A stretch of DNA of 61,622 nucleotides from Porphyromonas cangingivalis (lineage in GTDB: Bacteria > Bacteroidota > Bacteroidia > Bacteroidales > Paludibacteraceae): assembly GCA_945902955.1 (NCBI GenBank), contig CAMDNO010000007.1, positions 1-61,622 on the forward strand, written 5' to 3'. Of the stretch, positions 19,158 through 28,658 are shown piece by piece (the first letter of the stretch is position 1; each line of letters starts with the position of its first letter). The position numbers and the translations under genes were made by a program. The notes below the pieces were generated by a model, which did not search any database, was not told the origin of the DNA, and was given only the letters and a program-made list of their open reading frames with translations.

Positions 19158-21565
19158 AAAAACTCGTATTCAATCTTTTAATTCTCCTTATAGGATTCAA
19201 TTTCCTTACTGCCCAATCTTTGTTTAAACGCAATATAATATTGAACGAAGATTGGAAATTTCATCGTGGGGGATGTGTAGGTGCTCAATTTGAGGCATTT
19301 AATGATTCCACTTGGCGTAAAATTAATTTACCACACGATTGGAGTATCGAAAACTTGGAAGGTAAAAAATCACCGTTTGATGAAAATGCTTCGTCGCAAC
19401 AAAGCACTGGGTTTACAATTGGTGGTGTGGGTTGGTATCGCAAACAGTTACACATACCTGAAACATATATTGGCAAAAGAATTCTATTGCGTTTCGATGG
19501 TATTTATAACAATTCAGAAGTGTTTTTAAATGGCAAATCAATTGCAAAACAACCTTATGGCTATTCCGAATTTGAAATAGATCTTTCGAGCAAATTGAGA
19601 TACAATGCAAAAAACTTGATTGCGGTAAAAGTGGTAAATGAAGGTGAAAACTCAAGGTGGTATACTGGTTCTGGCATATACCGTCATGTGTGGTTAGATG
19701 TTGTAGATTCTCTTCGTATTGCCCGTTTTGGCACTTATGTAACTACTCCGTTTGTGTCGCCCAAAGTTGCCACGATAAATATTAAAACCACTATTGTCAA
19801 TCAAGGCAATGTGGTTTCGCAGGTAAAATTGGTTTCGCAGATTAAAAACCCAAAGGGCATATTGGTTAGTTCATCAGAAAAAATGATTACACTAAATTCG
19901 GGTTCGGAAAGTATAGATAATACAGATATACAGATAACTAATCCTTTGATTTGGGATATAGAAAATCCTTCACTCTATACGGTTTATACCTCTATTTACA
20001 AAAATGATTTGCTTACTGATAATACAGAAACGAAATTTGGAATAAGAACCATTTTTGTTGATGCCACAAATGGATTTCAACTAAATGGGAAAATGCTCAA
20101 ACTCAAAGGCGGTTGTATTCACCACGACAATGGTCCATTGGGGGCAAAGGCTTACGACCGTGCCGAAGAACGAAAAGTTGAAATTCTAAAAGCCAATGGT
20201 TTCAACGCTATCCGCATGGCTCATAATCCACCGTCCACAGCATTATTAGACGCTTGCGACCGCTTGGGAATGCTGGTTGTTGATGAGGCTTTTGATTGTT
20301 GGCAAACAGGAAAAAATCCATTCGATTATCATTTGTTTTTTGATAAATGGTGGAAAAAAGATTTAGAAACGATGCTGTTGCGCGATCGCAATCACCCGAG
20401 TATTATTATGTGGAGCATAGGCAACGAAATTCCAGATATAGCTAAACCCGAAGTGGTAAACATGGCAAAAATGCTCAAAGGTTTTATCACTGCGATTGAT
20501 TCAACCCGTCCAATAACAGCTGGTGTTGCTGGCTTGAATGGTGATAATTCGTCCAAAGACCCACACAATGACGTGTTGGATATAGTGGGGTACAATTACG
20601 CTCCAGAAAAATACGTTGAAGACCATGTTCGCAAACCAAACCGAGTGATGTTTGCATCTGAGTCTTTTGGATTGCTATCGTTCGACTATTGGATGCAGGT
20701 GCTCGATAACCCTTATGTTATTGGCGATTTTGTGTGGACATCGTGGGATTATATTGGTGAAGCGAGTATAGGATGGCATGGCTTTGAAATAGATGAACAT
20801 ATATTTCCTTGGACATTGGCTTTTTGTGGCGATATTGATATTTGCGGAGCCAAACGCCCACAATCATACTACCGTGATGCGTTGTGGACAAAAAATGCCC
20901 TTTCAGTTTTTGTTACATCACCTACACCTTCTTTTCCCATCAATAAAAATAAAGAAGTATGGAGCCAATGGAACTGGCACGATGATTATGCTCACTGGAA
21001 TTGGGCAAGTTATGAGGGAAAAGATTTGGAAGTAAAAGTATATTCGTCGTGCGACCAAGTTGAACTTTTCCTTAATGGCAAATCGTTGGGCATGAAGCCG
21101 ACAAACAGAAGTACAAAATTCATTGCCACTTTCAATGTGCCTTATCGTCAAGGCGTTTTGCAAGCGGTGGGAATTACTAATAAGAAAAAAGTAAAAACAG
21201 ATGAATTAAAAACTGCCAATAATCCAGTAAAAATTCGACTTACAGCCGATAGAACAGAACTTACTGCAAATGGTCAGGATTTGAATTATATAAACGTTGA
21301 ATTAGTCGATGATAATGGCGTTTTAAATCCTACAGCCGAGAATCTGATAACATTTGAAATAGAAGGTGCAGGCGAAATTGTAGGAGTAGGAAACGCCAAT
21401 CCAGTAAGTTTAGAAAGCTTCCAATTGCCACAACGCAGAGCTTGGCAAGGCAAATGTATGGTGATTGTTAAAAGCAAAAATGAAGAAGGAAGTATTACTT
21501 TGAAAGTAAAATCGGAAGGGTTTGAAGTTGTAACGCTGCAAACTCCAGTCATTCAGCAAAAATAA
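19154..21565 (+). CDS. GH2 beta-galactosidase-type glycosidase
   Basis: An 803-residue exported GH2 enzyme. Signal peptide ending near FLTAQ; jelly-roll sugar-binding domain (25-190, LPHDWSIE and GVGWYRKQ); Ig-like domain (190-300); TIM barrel (300-590) with KGGCIHHDNGPLG, acid/base E425 in WSIGNEIP and nucleophile E503 in FASESFG; then a DUF4982-like domain (about 615-690) and a bacterial Ig-like domain to the end. The modular order is that of Bacteroidota PUL exo-beta-glycosidases; beta-galactosidase is likeliest, but beta-glucuronidase or mannosidase cannot be excluded. It overlaps the preceding gene by 4 bases and is 5 bases from the next. Confidence 0.9.
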   Translation: MKKLVFNLLILLIGFNFLTAQSLFKRNIILNEDWKFHRGGCVGAQFEAFNDSTWRKINLPHDWSIENLEGKKSPFDENASSQQSTGFTIGGVGWYRKQLHIPETYIGKRILLRFDGIYNNSEVFLNGKSIAKQPYGYSEFEIDLSSKLRYNAKNLIAVKVVNEGENSRWYTGSGIYRHVWLDVVDSLRIARFGTYVTTPFVSPKVATINIKTTIVNQGNVVSQVKLVSQIKNPKGILVSSSEKMITLNSGSESIDNTDIQITNPLIWDIENPSLYTVYTSIYKNDLLTDNTETKFGIRTIFVDATNGFQLNGKMLKLKGGCIHHDNGPLGAKAYDRAEERKVEILKANGFNAIRMAHNPPSTALLDACDRLGMLVVDEAFDCWQTGKNPFDYHLFFDKWWKKDLETMLLRDRNHPSIIMWSIGNEIPDIAKPEVVNMAKMLKGFITAIDSTRPITAGVAGLNGDNSSKDPHNDVLDIVGYNYAPEKYVEDHVRKPNRVMFASESFGLLSFDYWMQVLDNPYVIGDFVWTSWDYIGEASIGWHGFEIDEHIFPWTLAFCGDIDICGAKRPQSYYRDALWTKNALSVFVTSPTPSFPINKNKEVWSQWNWHDDYAHWNWASYEGKDLEVKVYSSCDQVELFLNGKSLGMKPTNRSTKFIATFNVPYRQGVLQAVGITNKKKVKTDELKTANNPVKIRLTADRTELTANGQDLNYINVELVDDNGVLNPTAENLITFEIEGAGEIVGVGNANPVSLESFQLPQRRAWQGKCMVIVKSKNEEGSITLKVKSEGFEVVTLQTPVIQQK

Positions 21566-21570
21566 AATAT

Positions 21571-22899
21571 ATGAAGTCAGTTGTTATTGTCTTAGTTTTT
21601 TCTTTTTTGCAAATTACATCTCTTTCGGCTGCAAAAAAATCGCTTTCATTAAGCCCTATTTACACCTCTGTGTATAAGGTAGACCCGTTGTTCCGAAACC
21701 AGTTGGTAAATGCGGAAGGCAACCATTTGTTTTTGCTAAACCGTACCGCTTGGGCTTATTTTGCCTGTTCTTATCCCGAGAATGTGATTAAAAAAGCCAA
21801 AGCGCAAGGAGCAACCATTATTCGGGTTGCTATGGAAGGAACGCCATGCAAAACGGTGCTGAATTACGATTTATGGCCTTGGGGCGGCACGCGCAAAAAA
21901 CCTGATTATTCAAGTATCAACGAACCATATTGGACAGAAGTCGAAAACCGCATTCGATTAGCTGGTGAAAATGGAATTGGCATCAATTTTACGCTCTATT
22001 TTACCTTAGAACCCACAAAAGCCGACATTCAAGCCCAACAATTTTATTGGAAAACGGTATTGAAAAGATTGGCAAAATATCCCAATATTATTTGCTGGGA
22101 AATAATGAATGAATACATCAAAAACGAGGAATTTCAAGACGCTGCGGGTGAATATTTCTACAAAAATGACCCCTTCAAACGTCCTGTTATCTCATCAGAC
22201 GGAACAACGGAAGACGCTCTTTGGCCTGAGAAACGATGGATGGGAATGGCTATTGTTCACACTTGCACTGGCTCGGTACCTGAATACGATTTACAAAATT
22301 GGTACAACGCCGTGGCACGAAATACCCGCTCGCACAGCAAACCGGCTTTCAATAATGAGAGTGGAAGAGAAAAACGCCATAAAAACGACGACGGTATACA
22401 TCGCCGCAAACAAGCTTGGATAGCCAATTCGGCAGGTTGCTTCTGGACGCACCACACTTGGGATGGTTGCGAAGGTATCAACGACACCGCTTACGTTTCG
22501 CCTGGGCAAGAGTTTATGAAACCGCTTTCAGACTTTTTTCAGTCCATTCCATTTTGGACTTTGCAGCCCAATTATTCCGTATGTCAGCCAATTACCGATT
22601 CATTGATTGTAAATACAATGTGCGATTCGGGTAGAAATAATGGCATTACGTATATTTGCACTCGCTCTACAAATGCCGAAGTAAAAGCCTTGCAATCAAA
22701 ATTCAGATTTCCAAACGGAACCTTTAGGGTAGAGTTCATCAATCCTGCTACCAATCAGAAAATATCCGAACAAACAGTCATATCAAGCAATTTGAGAAAT
22801 CAATATGCGATAGTTTTACCAGATTTTAGTGATGATATTTTGTTGAAATTTACAAAAGTAAAAAAGGAGACAAAAGCAATTATTCCTGGAACTGAATAA
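21571..22899 (+). CDS. Small secreted clan GH-A glycosidase (GH140/GH5-like)
   Basis: A 442-residue exported protein with signal peptide (VIVLVFSFLQITSLSAA). The TIM barrel has an opening strand with FLLNRTAWAYFACS, then QGATIIRVAMEG, acid/base NE at 180-181 (CWEIMNEY) and a second Glu at 263 (FNNESGR), spaced as expected for the acid/base and nucleophile of clan GH-A. A short beta domain ends the protein (about 370-442). The architecture is like DUF4038/GH140 apiosidase-like or short GH5-like enzymes, but I cannot place it in a family with certainty. It lies 5 bases after GH2 and 25 before GH28, inside the pectin-type operon. Confidence 0.65.
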   Translation: MKSVVIVLVFSFLQITSLSAAKKSLSLSPIYTSVYKVDPLFRNQLVNAEGNHLFLLNRTAWAYFACSYPENVIKKAKAQGATIIRVAMEGTPCKTVLNYDLWPWGGTRKKPDYSSINEPYWTEVENRIRLAGENGIGINFTLYFTLEPTKADIQAQQFYWKTVLKRLAKYPNIICWEIMNEYIKNEEFQDAAGEYFYKNDPFKRPVISSDGTTEDALWPEKRWMGMAIVHTCTGSVPEYDLQNWYNAVARNTRSHSKPAFNNESGREKRHKNDDGIHRRKQAWIANSAGCFWTHHTWDGCEGINDTAYVSPGQEFMKPLSDFFQSIPFWTLQPNYSVCQPITDSLIVNTMCDSGRNNGITYICTRSTNAEVKALQSKFRFPNGTFRVEFINPATNQKISEQTVISSNLRNQYAIVLPDFSDDILLKFTKVKKETKAIIPGTE

Positions 22900-22924
22900 T
22901 GTAAAATGTAAAATAAAAAATTCA

Positions 22925-24535
22925 ATGAAAAAATCAAAAAAATATAGCTCTTTAAGAAATCTTCCAATAGCAATGCTTCTTGGATTTTCGCTTACGTTTA
23001 TATCGAGTACAATTTCTGCAAGAGATAAAAATGTGGATAAGGCAATTTCGGATTTAGTTAGCACTATTCAAACGCCGATTATTCCCAATCGCACCATCAA
23101 TCTTTGTCAATTTTCGGGGCATACTGCCGACGAAACAGGAAGTTATGATTTTCAGGATGATATCCGCCGTGCCATTGATTCGCTTTCGGTAAAAGGTGGT
23201 GGCACTTTGCTTTTCACTCATACTCGGGGCGTGGATACCTGGGTAAAACAAACCGAAATTTACAGGATTAAAGGACCCATTATTCTCAAAAGTAATATAG
23301 AACTCAAATTTCAACCCAATGTGAAATTATCGTTAGAATTTGCGCCGGTCAGCTATTTGCCGAATGGGAAACCTGTTTTGACAAGGTACGAAGGAACAAG
23401 CGTATATACCTATTGTCCTTTGATTTATGCTTTCAATTGTTCCAATATTGCGATTACAGTAACTGGCGGAAACGGAGCAATGCCAGTGTTGGATGGCAAT
23501 GGGGAAAAATGGCAGAAATGGGCGGATCAGGGCGATTGGCGTTTGATTTCAAAAGGTTTACTCCCAACATTTAAAATGCTCAGAAATGAGGGTATGTTTA
23601 ATGCAAAAGATACTCCCATTGCAGAACGCATTTGTGCAGATACCAGCGTGAATTTTTTACGCCCACCATTGATGCAATTTATTCATTGTCAGAAAATTAA
23701 AGTAGAAGGGGTTAAACTCGTTAATTCTCCATTTTGGGTGGTGCATCCAGTTTTTACCACCGACTTTACCCTGCGCAACGTGATGTACGACTGCCAGGTG
23801 GTGAATAACGATGGCGTGGACATTGAAAGCTCGAGCCGTGTGTTGATTGAAAATGTTACTTTCGATAATCACGACGATAATGTGGTGATAAAATCGGGAC
23901 GTGACCGCGAAGGACGCGAAGGGGCGCTGGTTGCTGGCACTGAATACGAAAAAATCAACTCACCGTTTGTGAAAAATGGTCGTATCACCGCACCAACGAG
24001 CGATGTAGTGGTTCGCAATTGCGCCTTCAAAGGACATTACGCATTCTGCGTGGGGAGCGAAATTGCAGGTGGCGCACACAATTTATATGTAACCGATTGC
24101 ACTTCGCCCATGGAAGTAATGATGGGTGTATTTTTAAAATCGAACCGAAAACGGGGAGGCGAAGTAAAAGATATTTATGTACAGAATTTGAATTTTCAAA
24201 ATATTAAATTTGATGCTATTTGTATAATTCCAAATTACGACAACGACACTGCAAGCCCCTACCCTACTCATTTTAGAAATATTTCTATCAGCAATATCAA
24301 AGTGGAAACTGCAGGCATTGGCATCCGTATTTTTGGTTGGGAAGATGCGCCAATTAGAAATGTGCGGTTGCAAAATATTAATATTGAAAAGGTTGCCAAC
24401 ACCAATCCGGATAAATTACTTTTAATCAATCAGGTTGAGAATGTGCAACTCAAAAACGTAAAAATCAACAATGTAAAATATAATGGCAAATTCAATAAAT
24501 TGGAGAAAAATGTCTTTCCTCCAAAGCAGAATTAA
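22925..24535 (+). CDS. GH28 polygalacturonase-type enzyme (first copy)
   Basis: A 536-residue exported GH28 enzyme with a parallel beta-helix. The catalytic block is present: NNDGVDIESS (D296 and D299), HDDNVVIKSGRD (D317-D318), KGHYAFCVGSEIAGG and the KSNRKRGGEV basic site. The usual GHG element reads GHY, keeping the His. GH28 enzymes hydrolyse alpha-galacturonides in homogalacturonan or rhamnogalacturonan; exo-action is plausible for this periplasmic type, but specificity is not visible. The N-terminus (MKKSKKYSSL, then hydrophobic AMLLGFSLTFISS) is a long signal peptide. A decayed gene fragment follows directly. Confidence 0.9.
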   Translation: MKKSKKYSSLRNLPIAMLLGFSLTFISSTISARDKNVDKAISDLVSTIQTPIIPNRTINLCQFSGHTADETGSYDFQDDIRRAIDSLSVKGGGTLLFTHTRGVDTWVKQTEIYRIKGPIILKSNIELKFQPNVKLSLEFAPVSYLPNGKPVLTRYEGTSVYTYCPLIYAFNCSNIAITVTGGNGAMPVLDGNGEKWQKWADQGDWRLISKGLLPTFKMLRNEGMFNAKDTPIAERICADTSVNFLRPPLMQFIHCQKIKVEGVKLVNSPFWVVHPVFTTDFTLRNVMYDCQVVNNDGVDIESSSRVLIENVTFDNHDDNVVIKSGRDREGREGALVAGTEYEKINSPFVKNGRITAPTSDVVVRNCAFKGHYAFCVGSEIAGGAHNLYVTDCTSPMEVMMGVFLKSNRKRGGEVKDIYVQNLNFQNIKFDAICIIPNYDNDTASPYPTHFRNISISNIKVETAGIGIRIFGWEDAPIRNVRLQNINIEKVANTNPDKLLLINQVENVQLKNVKINNVKYNGKFNKLEKNVFPPKQN

Positions 24536-24537
24536 AA

Positions 24538-24881
24538 ATGAATCTTAGCAATCGATTTATTTTTGCTATCCTATTTTAATAGGTTCGTCTAACCTTTCAT
24601 TTTCTCAAAACAAAATTGAGAATAAGGTTTATGAAGTTAAATTATAGGATAATACTAAAAATTTGTTAGAATACAGGATCAAATCAAATGGATTTGCTTT
24701 AAAAATAAAGGCACCTGTATTTGAGCTAAATGACAATTCAATTAAATATTACCGAAAAAACCCAAGTGTAATTGAAAAAGGCGTGAAGCTTATAACGCTT
24801 AATGGAGTAGAATTAAAAGCGAATATAGTTCCTTTTAATTTGATGAAAGATAAGAATGAAATAAATATGATAATGAAATAG
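24538..24881 (+). pseudogene. Decayed N-terminal fragment of a GH36-like alpha-galactosidase gene
   Basis: The stretch aligns with the first about 115 codons of the intact gene at 26466. Reading one frame gives MNLSNRFIFAI, then after a frameshift the next frame gives ILIGSSNLSFSQNKIEN, a TAG in frame, then DNTKNLLEYRIKS and LKIKAPVFELNDNS, matching LLWSQNKIEN, NTENLWEYKIKS and LKIKAPVFEINGNS of the intact protein. The rest of the gene (about 600 codons) is missing. It is a truncated, frameshifted, stop-containing paralogue remnant, not a functional small gene. Its position between two GH28 genes points to an old duplication of a GH28/GH36 pair. Confidence 0.88.
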
Positions 24882-24883
24882 AT

Positions 24884-26455
24884 ATGCGTAAATTTTTAAT
24901 TTTAAATCATTTAAAAATAATATTGATTATTATTTTTACAGGGCTAACATTTAATGCTATCAACGCCAACAACCCAGTTTTCAATGTGAAAAATTATGGG
25001 GCTTTGGGTGATGGAAAAAATATGGATAGCAAAGCCATAAATTTGGCTATTGAAGCCGCCGACAAAGTAGGTGGAGGTACTGTTTATATCCCAGCAGGTA
25101 ATTATTGGAGTGGTTCTATCCGCCTCAAAAGTAACATTCATTTGTCTATAGATCAAGGTGCAACAATTATAGCTGCAACTGTAAATGCCGAAAACGATTA
25201 TGATGAGGCTGAAACATCTATAAGTTCTAAATATCAAGATTACGGTCACAGTTATTTTAAAAACAGCTTGATATGGGGTTCTGATCTCGTAAATGTTTCC
25301 ATTACTGGTACTGGTCTTATCAACGGAAAAAATCTTTACCATGGTTTGAAAGGAAAGCATGGTGATTTCACTGATAGTACTGATGTAGATACACAAACTG
25401 CTAACAAAGCCATCTGCTTTTATCGTTGCCGAAATGTTATTTTGCGCGATTTCTCAATTTTGAGTGGAGGATGGTTTGGTATATTGGCTACTGGTGTGGA
25501 TAACCTCACTATTGATAACTTAAAAATTGATACCAACCGCGATGGTATGGATATAGATTGCTGTAAAAATGTACGCATTAGCAATTGTCATGTAAACTCA
25601 CCTACCGATGATGGTATTTGTCTGAAAAGTACTTATGCATTGGGTTATGCGCGCGATACTGAAAATATAACTATCTCAAACTGTATTGTTTCTGGCTTTG
25701 TTGAGGGGTCATTGCTTGATGGTACTTACCTAAGAACACCGCATCATTGGTATGGTGTGTGTCCTATAGGCAGAATTAAATTTGGGACTGAATCGAACGG
25801 TGGTTTCAAAAATATTGCCATCACCAATTGTGTGTTTAATTATTGTCGTGGAATAGCCATAGAAACTGTAGATGGCGGTAGTATAGAAGATGTTGTTATT
25901 TCTAATATTACCATGCGCGATGTGGTTAACGATCCCATTTTTATCAGACTTGGGTCACGTATGCGAGGACCAAAGGATACGCCCATTGGCAGCATCAAAC
26001 GGTTGAAGATTAGCAACTTAATTGCGTATAATGTTAACCCGGAGTTTGTTAGTACTATCGCCGGACTTATGGGACATTCAATTGAAGATGTTGAACTTAG
26101 TAATATAAGTTTTTATTACAAAGGTGGTGGCGAGAAAGGGGATTTAAATAAACCAATCCCCGAAAATGATGGCGGATATCCTGAACCTGGCTTATTTGGT
26201 AGAAAGTTGCCTGTTTATGGCTTATTCGTTCGACATGTAAATAATTTACAAATGAACAATGTTAACTTCTATTACATAAATGACGATGCCCGCATACCTC
26301 TTCTATTCGACGATGTACAAGGAGCTGATATTCGTTTTGTAAATGCACAAAAAGCGAAAGACGCTGAAGCTTTGGTTCTCAAAGACTGTTCAAATATTAG
26401 GATTTTTGAATCGCTTGGGATGAAAAATAAAGTATTGGGGAAACTTAAAAAATGA
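24884..26455 (+). CDS. GH28 polygalacturonase-type enzyme (second copy)
   Basis: A 523-residue exported GH28 enzyme: signal peptide (LKIILIIIFTGLTFNAINA), the pectate-lyase-3-like opening FNVKNYGALGDG, the beta-helix, and catalytic motifs TNRDGMDID, SPTDDGICLKS and GRIKFGTESNGGFKNI. It is divergent from the GH28 at 22925, so the two probably cut different galacturonide linkages. The start is 2 bases after the end of the pseudogene and 10 bases separate it from the GH36-like gene, as in an operon. Homogalacturonan versus rhamnogalacturonan specificity cannot be read from the sequence. Confidence 0.92.
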   Translation: MRKFLILNHLKIILIIIFTGLTFNAINANNPVFNVKNYGALGDGKNMDSKAINLAIEAADKVGGGTVYIPAGNYWSGSIRLKSNIHLSIDQGATIIAATVNAENDYDEAETSISSKYQDYGHSYFKNSLIWGSDLVNVSITGTGLINGKNLYHGLKGKHGDFTDSTDVDTQTANKAICFYRCRNVILRDFSILSGGWFGILATGVDNLTIDNLKIDTNRDGMDIDCCKNVRISNCHVNSPTDDGICLKSTYALGYARDTENITISNCIVSGFVEGSLLDGTYLRTPHHWYGVCPIGRIKFGTESNGGFKNIAITNCVFNYCRGIAIETVDGGSIEDVVISNITMRDVVNDPIFIRLGSRMRGPKDTPIGSIKRLKISNLIAYNVNPEFVSTIAGLMGHSIEDVELSNISFYYKGGGEKGDLNKPIPENDGGYPEPGLFGRKLPVYGLFVRHVNNLQMNNVNFYYINDDARIPLLFDDVQGADIRFVNAQKAKDAEALVLKDCSNIRIFESLGMKNKVLGKLKK

Positions 26456-26465
26456 ATAAAATAAA

Positions 26466-28610
26466 ATGAGAAATTCAATTATATTCGGTGTTCTAATTTT
26501 AATTAGTTCGTGTAATTTATTATGGTCACAAAATAAAATTGAGAATACTATGTTCTCAGTAAAATTTTCAAGTAATACTGAGAATTTATGGGAGTATAAA
26601 ATTAAGTCAAAGGGTGCTTCTCTGAAAATTAAGGCACCCGTATTTGAAATCAATGGAAATTCAGTCGTTTGCTCCGTTGATAAATTTAATCGCCTTTCTG
26701 AACCTGTGGTTCTTACCAATGGCGTTTCTGAATATGTTTTTCAAGGAAATGTGAAAGCATTGCCAGAACTTAAAATCAAAGTAATATTCCGTTTATCACC
26801 CGACAATGCTGTGTTGCGTTACAAATATGTGATTTCCGGCTCTGAAAATATCAAGCTCACAAAATCAAAAGGAACCGACAATATCGTTTATTTTGGCACT
26901 TCAACGAGCAAATATAACAAAGTCAAGGAAGTGCAATTTTCCAACTATGATGACAAATTCCACAGTTATATTTTAAAAGAACAAACTATTGAACCGCGTT
27001 TTTTTGAAAACAATAGCTCAGTTATGGGGCCCATGTTGGTAATGGAGAATAAAGATCATTCATTCTTAATGGCTTATGAACATGGCTCGCAATATGGTAA
27101 TGAATTCTTGCATTTTAATTTGCAGAAAGACCGTTCAGTAAGCATTTCGGCAGTGAAAGGAAATTATCTGAACAATCAATCTACTGCTGATGGAAAGGAG
27201 TTTGAAACTGTTTGGTTTGAAATAGCTGGTGTAAATGGCGATGAAGATATGTTGGCTGCTCAGTACCGTACGTTTATGCTAAAGTATATAAGTCAGAATT
27301 TAGAAAGTAGAAAACCATATATTTTTTACAACACTTGGGGTCGTCAGGAGAGAGTGAAATGGGCAGGAAACACCTATCTTTCTACTATGAATTTGAAACA
27401 AACCCTTGATGAAATAGAGCAAGCACATAAAATGGGCATTGATGTTTTCGTGTTGGATGTTGGGTGGTTTTTAAAAACAGGAGATTGGACATTAAATACT
27501 TCGGATAAATTTTATCCTGACACACTCCGTCAAGTTACTGCATTGTTGAACAAATACAATATGAAATTGGGTTTGTGGTTCAACCCCAAAATGGCAGCAT
27601 TAAGCAGCAAGATGCTTGAGCGAAATAAAAACTATCGCACCTCAATAGTTGGCAAAATGGAAGATGCTTCTAAAGTTTGGGAAACCGAGGAGAGTGTTCC
27701 CTTATGCCTTATGAGTCCTTATTGGAGCGATTATGCTGAAGTATTAATCAGTTTGGCAAAAACATATAACATAAGTTACTTCAAGTGGGATGCTATTTGG
27801 CAAGGCGATTGCGATGCCGCAGGTCATTATCACGGCACAGAACTCAATAGCCAACAAGAAAGGCGCGACAACAATGCTTTTCTTCAACCCATTTACCTCT
27901 CAAAAATCATAGACAAAGTAAGCGCAGCGTGTCCCGAAGTTATTTTTGATTTTGATATTACCGAAGAAGGAAGGTGCGTAGGCTTAACTTTGCTTTCGTC
28001 AGGCAAGTATTTTGCCATAAACAATGGCCCTTATTTCCATAATTTCGATTTGGCACCAACGTGGAAAAGCCCATTGGCAAATAAAAATTCAAATGTTTTT
28101 GTAAATCCAGGCCCTGCTCGAGGCTGGTTTCTTCGTCCAGTTTTGTCTTTTGATAAATGGATTCCTTCTGTTTTATTTTTAACCCATTATCAGTCCGATG
28201 AGCCCAGAAGTTCTCAATGGTTAAACATGGCTTCACTACTGTTGGGTCAGAATGGAATTTGGGGCGAAATACTTAATACTTCGCCAGAGGCCACGCAGTT
28301 ATTTAGCCATGTATTGAGCAAATACAAACAAATAAGTAATGACATTACTCTTGCCACCCTTTTAAGCTATGGTGAGCCAGGCGAATCATCAGAAATTTAC
28401 GAAAAAATTAACCCCGCTACAGGCAAGGGCGAAGTAATCATTTTTGGAATTGGTAACCGCGTAATCAACTATATTACCAAATTAAAAGTGAATCAGAAAA
28501 TTTGGCACAACGAGGGCGTATCGGTTACTTTCGACCAAAAAAGACGTGCAATAATCAAGTCAAATTTTACTGAAACGAGCGCGAAAATAATTTTCTTTGG
28601 AGTGGAATAG
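26466..28610 (+). CDS. GH36-like (clan GH-D) alpha-galactosidase
   Basis: A 714-residue exported enzyme. Signal peptide, possibly lipoprotein (ILISSCNLLWSQ); an N-terminal beta-supersandwich (25-270); a TIM barrel (280-600) with FYNTWGRQE, VFVLDVGWFLKTGDW, LGLWFNPKM, nucleophile D442 in YFKWDAIW and FDFDITEEGR for the acid/base region; and a C-terminal beta domain. This matches melibiase-type alpha-galactosidases of clan GH-D. The acidic ITEEGR replaces the usual CxxGGxR-like acid/base motif, so specificity could differ. It is the intact counterpart of the broken copy at 24538 and lies in the operon with GH28 and GH3. Confidence 0.8.
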   Translation: MRNSIIFGVLILISSCNLLWSQNKIENTMFSVKFSSNTENLWEYKIKSKGASLKIKAPVFEINGNSVVCSVDKFNRLSEPVVLTNGVSEYVFQGNVKALPELKIKVIFRLSPDNAVLRYKYVISGSENIKLTKSKGTDNIVYFGTSTSKYNKVKEVQFSNYDDKFHSYILKEQTIEPRFFENNSSVMGPMLVMENKDHSFLMAYEHGSQYGNEFLHFNLQKDRSVSISAVKGNYLNNQSTADGKEFETVWFEIAGVNGDEDMLAAQYRTFMLKYISQNLESRKPYIFYNTWGRQERVKWAGNTYLSTMNLKQTLDEIEQAHKMGIDVFVLDVGWFLKTGDWTLNTSDKFYPDTLRQVTALLNKYNMKLGLWFNPKMAALSSKMLERNKNYRTSIVGKMEDASKVWETEESVPLCLMSPYWSDYAEVLISLAKTYNISYFKWDAIWQGDCDAAGHYHGTELNSQQERRDNNAFLQPIYLSKIIDKVSAACPEVIFDFDITEEGRCVGLTLLSSGKYFAINNGPYFHNFDLAPTWKSPLANKNSNVFVNPGPARGWFLRPVLSFDKWIPSVLFLTHYQSDEPRSSQWLNMASLLLGQNGIWGEILNTSPEATQLFSHVLSKYKQISNDITLATLLSYGEPGESSEIYEKINPATGKGEVIIFGIGNRVINYITKLKVNQKIWHNEGVSVTFDQKRRAIIKSNFTETSAKIIFFGVE

Positions 28611-28658
28611 CATTCGTATTACCCATAATCAAAATAGTAAACAAAAAACATAATCACA

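Noticed and set aside
24663-24881. Short + strand ORF of 72 codons read as a gene
   Set aside because: It is the in-frame tail of the decayed GH36-like copy; the same similarity continues upstream through a TAG and a frameshift.
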